Shown here: one piece after another, positions 61,921 through 64,000 of the stretch
Numbering within the stretch: position 1 is the first letter of the stretch
How the letters are laid out: each line of letters starts with the position of its first letter
Assembly (NCBI GenBank): GCA_033763575.1
Contig: JANRKF010000024.1
Location: 1-64,000, forward strand
Direction of reading: 5' to 3'
DNA length: 64,000 nucleotides
DNA from: JANRKF01 sp033763575
GTDB lineage: Bacteria; Pseudomonadota; Alphaproteobacteria; Rickettsiales; SXRF01
Made by a program: the position numbers and the translations under genes
Notes under the pieces: model-generated
Database searches by the model: none
What the model was told of the DNA's origin: nothing
The model's input: the letters and a program-made list of their open reading frames with translations, nothing else

Positions 61921-63339
61921 CTATGCCACTTGCTTGACGACGACGCCTTCCTGCGCCTTGAACTCACGCGCCAGCGAGAAGGTGACGGCGGTGCCCTTGC
62001 CCGGCTCGCTTTCGATGGCAAAAGTGCCGCCCATCAGTTCAACGAATTTCTTGGTGAGCGGCAGGCCGAGGCCGGTGCCTTCGAAGCGGCGGGAGAGCGC
62101 GTTATCGACCTGGCCAAACGGCGCCATGGCGCGGGAAATATCTTTAGGCGCGATGCCGATGCCGGTGTCGCGCACTTCGAAGACCCATTCGTCTTTGCTC
62201 ATATCCATCCACGCGCTCACCTTCACCGTGCCGTTCGGCGGGGTGAATTTCACGGCGTTGGACAGCAGGTTTAAGAGCACCTGTTTGAATTTCTTGCCGT
62301 CAGTGACGATGGTGATCGTTTCCTTCGGCAGCGATTCGACGACCCGCACCTGCGCGATATCGGCGCGGGGCTGGATCAGGCGGATGCAATTCTGGATCAT
62401 TTTCACCGCGTTCACCTCGGTCACTTCCAGTTCCAGCTTGCCGGCTTCGGCCTTCGAGTAATCAAGGATGTCGTTGATGAGCGACAGTAAATGCGTGCCG
62501 GCGGAATGAATATCGTTGATATAGTTGGTGTGGTTGCTCTGTCCGGGTGCCGGTATGAATTCGTTGCGTAAAATATCCGAGAAGCCGATGATGGCATTGA
62601 GCGGCGTGCGCAGCTCGTGGGTGATGTTGGCGAGGAATTGCGATTTCTGCTGGTTTTCTTCCTTGGCGGTCGCGGCCTGCGCAGCGAGCGAGGCGTTCTC
62701 CTCATATTGCTTGGCGATCATGTTTTCGGCGCGGCGCATATTCATCTGGCTCAGCATGAAAATAGCCAGCGCCGCCAGCGCGAAACCACAGGCCAGCGCG
62801 CCCAGCATCTGCAAAAAGGCCTGACTTTCACGCGTCACATTGCTCGACACCACCATCACCATCTGCACGGCGCCGTCTTTCACCACCGGCACCACCGATT
62901 GCACCAGCACTTTATTATAGCTGATAAAGATCAGTCGCCCGGCGGCTTTCTTGCTGGTTGCAACCTGCGTCAGCAACGTATTTTCCGGACGTTCTATTTT
63001 TTCATTTTTATCCACCGCCAGCGACATCAGCAATTGCTGCGACGCATTATAAATCTGCACCGACAGCAGGCGCATATCGCCGAAATAGGACGCCGTGTCG
63101 GACGAGAAAACGGCAATATCAACATTATCCTCCAGCGATGTGGTCGGCGAAGCCATGAGCGGCAGCACCTTATAGCTGTGCATTTTCCACACCGTGTCGA
63201 CGTAACCGCGCACCAGGTTCTCATGGTTGGTGACTTTGGAATCAACCAGATGTGCCCGGTCGCGCTGGTAGGCCACGTAGCTGCCGGCAGCCAGCAGCAA
63301 CGCAATCAACAGCACTACAATAATATTAACTACACGCAT
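61921..63339 (-). CDS. Membrane sensor histidine kinase
   Basis: 472 aa from ATG 63339. Two membrane spans (about 4-22 and 178-197) frame a periplasmic sensor. A coiled-coil linker follows, then HisKA with the phospho-acceptor His241 (ITHELRTPLNAIIGFSDIL) and HATPase_c with N box 'NLLSNAVKF', G1 'DTGIGI', G2 'GTGLGLPL'. No receiver domain. Resembles PdhS/DivJ-type kinases of alphaproteobacteria in its core. No response regulator is adjacent. Confidence 0.93.
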   Translation of the reverse strand: MRVVNIIVVLLIALLLAAGSYVAYQRDRAHLVDSKVTNHENLVRGYVDTVWKMHSYKVLPLMASPTTSLEDNVDIAVFSSDTASYFGDMRLLSVQIYNASQQLLMSLAVDKNEKIERPENTLLTQVATSKKAAGRLIFISYNKVLVQSVVPVVKDGAVQMVMVVSSNVTRESQAFLQMLGALACGFALAALAIFMLSQMNMRRAENMIAKQYEENASLAAQAATAKEENQQKSQFLANITHELRTPLNAIIGFSDILRNEFIPAPGQSNHTNYINDIHSAGTHLLSLINDILDYSKAEAGKLELEVTEVNAVKMIQNCIRLIQPRADIAQVRVVESLPKETITIVTDGKKFKQVLLNLLSNAVKFTPPNGTVKVSAWMDMSKDEWVFEVRDTGIGIAPKDISRAMAPFGQVDNALSRRFEGTGLGLPLTKKFVELMGGTFAIESEPGKGTAVTFSLAREFKAQEGVVVKQVA

Positions 63340-63478
63340 GAAACCCGGGCAAAAAAACAAATGAGCGAAAAACTTAGGGCTATTCTAGCGTGCCCAGATT
63401 AATAAATGATTGCGCCGGGCCACTTTAATTTTTGGTTAATTTACTGATATACAATGATTTTTTCTATTATTTTTTTTA

Positions 63479-63507
63479 TTGACGGGCGCGCCCAGGCGCT
63501 TTATAAG
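63479..63507 (+). promoter_or_regulatory. Promoter of rpmH
   Basis: TTGACG and TATAAG with a 17-bp GC-rich spacer, after a T-rich upstream stretch that may be an UP element. It ends about 55 bp before the rpmH ATG. The remaining 200 bp between the kinase and rpmH show no gene. Confidence 0.8.
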
Positions 63508-63562
63508 TGCTCCCCCGTATAAGCAGTAGGCCAGAATCCGGCCAGAAATAAGGAATGACGTC

Positions 63563-63697
63563 ATGAAAAGAACCTTTCAACCGAGCAATCTCGTCCGCGC
63601 GCGTCGTCATGGCTTTCGTGCACGCATGGCAACCGTCGGTGGCCGCCGCGTTATCAACGCCCGCCGCGCCAAGGGCCGCAAGAAGCTCAGCGCGTAA
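63563..63697 (+). CDS. rpmH: 50S ribosomal protein L34
   Basis: 44 aa: MKRTFQPSNLVRARRHGFRA at the start and 'RRAKGRKKLSA' at the end, a complete L34. AGGA 9 nt before the ATG. The next gene begins within 13 bp. Confidence 0.97.
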   Translation: MKRTFQPSNLVRARRHGFRARMATVGGRRVINARRAKGRKKLSA

Positions 63698-63709
63698 GTG
63701 CTGCTGCCC

Positions 63710-64000
63710 ATGACTGGGCAAGCCATCCAGATAGAAACCATCAAAGGGCGCGCAAATTTTGTGCGTATGAATACGCATGCCTCGCGTTTCGTGGTGTCGA
63801 ATTTTATTTTGCAGATGATAGAAGTGCCCGATATGCCCGAAGGACAGGTGAGAATCGGCTATACCGTCACCAAAAAACTCGGCAATGCGGTGGTCAGGAA
63901 CCGCATTAAACGCCGCCTGCGCGAGGCGGCCCGCAAGACCATCCCTACCCATGCCAAGACCGGGCGGAGCTATGTATTCATTGCCCGGCACAAGGCGCTT
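63710..64000 (+). CDS. rnpA: Ribonuclease P protein component (partial)
   Basis: First 97 codons, cut off by the window end. Basic protein that helps the RNase P RNA mature tRNA 5' ends. The RNR signature 'KLGNAVVRNRIKRRLREAAR' is complete and 'GYTVTKK' precedes it. Start chosen at ATG 63710; an in-frame GTG at 63698 directly follows the rpmH stop and is an alternative. Confidence 0.93.
   Translation, partial: MTGQAIQIETIKGRANFVRMNTHASRFVVSNFILQMIEVPDMPEGQVRIGYTVTKKLGNAVVRNRIKRRLREAARKTIPTHAKTGRSYVFIARHKAL

Noticed and set aside
63361..63562. Replication origin next to rpmH
   Set aside because: rpmH-rnpA is near oriC in many bacteria, but I see no cluster of DnaA boxes here and no dnaA. Position alone is not evidence in alphaproteobacteria.

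Overview
The window looks like the chromosome of an alphaproteobacterium of no lineage I can name. The core genes are GC-rich and arranged as rpmF-plsX-fabH, argD-argF, rpmI-rplT-pheS-pheT, carA-carB-greA and rpmH-rnpA. There is an intracellular PHB depolymerase, an N-carbamoylputrescine amidase and a cell-cycle-type hybrid-less histidine kinase. No 16S rRNA or other decisive marker is present, so the taxonomic call is an inference.

Region 1 (1-15117) is an accretion of integrative elements between a tRNA-Ser and a tRNA-Pro. A decayed 3' half of tRNA-Pro lies at 226-270, a complete tRNA-Pro at 14847-14923 and a 5' half at 15075-15117; the sequence shared by all three is the anticodon loop. 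Inside are the first codons of a lost tyrosine integrase, a LuxR/LuxI quorum-sensing module with two lux-box palindromes, a PhyH-type dioxygenase and a thiolase. This module sits between two ~207-bp direct repeats that each carry a perfect DnaA box. Right of it are a small ORF, a SpoVG-like protein, a phage-type replication initiator, a one-polypeptide restriction-modification enzyme, a HigBA toxin-antitoxin pair and a large serine recombinase whose stop codon lies inside the tRNA-Pro.

Region 2 (15194-41858) is mostly housekeeping: fatty-acid initiation, arginine synthesis, ribosomal proteins, Phe-tRNA synthetase, base-excision repair, purine and carbamoyl-phosphate synthesis, PHB mobilisation, a lipid-exporter-like ABC protein, and tRNA-Met and tRNA-Thr. 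A DUF559 nuclease-like cassette has inserted exactly at the translationally coupled argD/argF junction.

Region 3 (42359-59675) is a glycan cluster: two sugar-nucleotide epimerases, a nucleotidyltransferase-kinase fusion in the reverse order to HldE, a GmhA-like isomerase, a HAD phosphatase, a small-molecule kinase, a split transketolase, a 2OG-Fe(II) oxygenase and an LIC12192-like protein of the 'sporadic carbohydrate cluster' type, three methyltransferases, an RmlD-like reductase, a family-2 glycosyltransferase and an LhgO-like oxidase. It probably makes and attaches an unusual sugar on a surface polysaccharide. The last part holds an EF-hand protein, panB, a histidine kinase and the rpmH-rnpA start.

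The core is also full of small repeats in four structural classes: 7/8-mer tandem arrays, usually as facing inverted arms (seven loci, four of them in frame inside pheS, pheT and carA); a ~120-bp palindrome with ends AAAcTCGCT/AGTAGAgTTT (four copies); REP-like hairpins, including one in frame in carB and one in argD; and a GTCATTGCGAG-type repeat.
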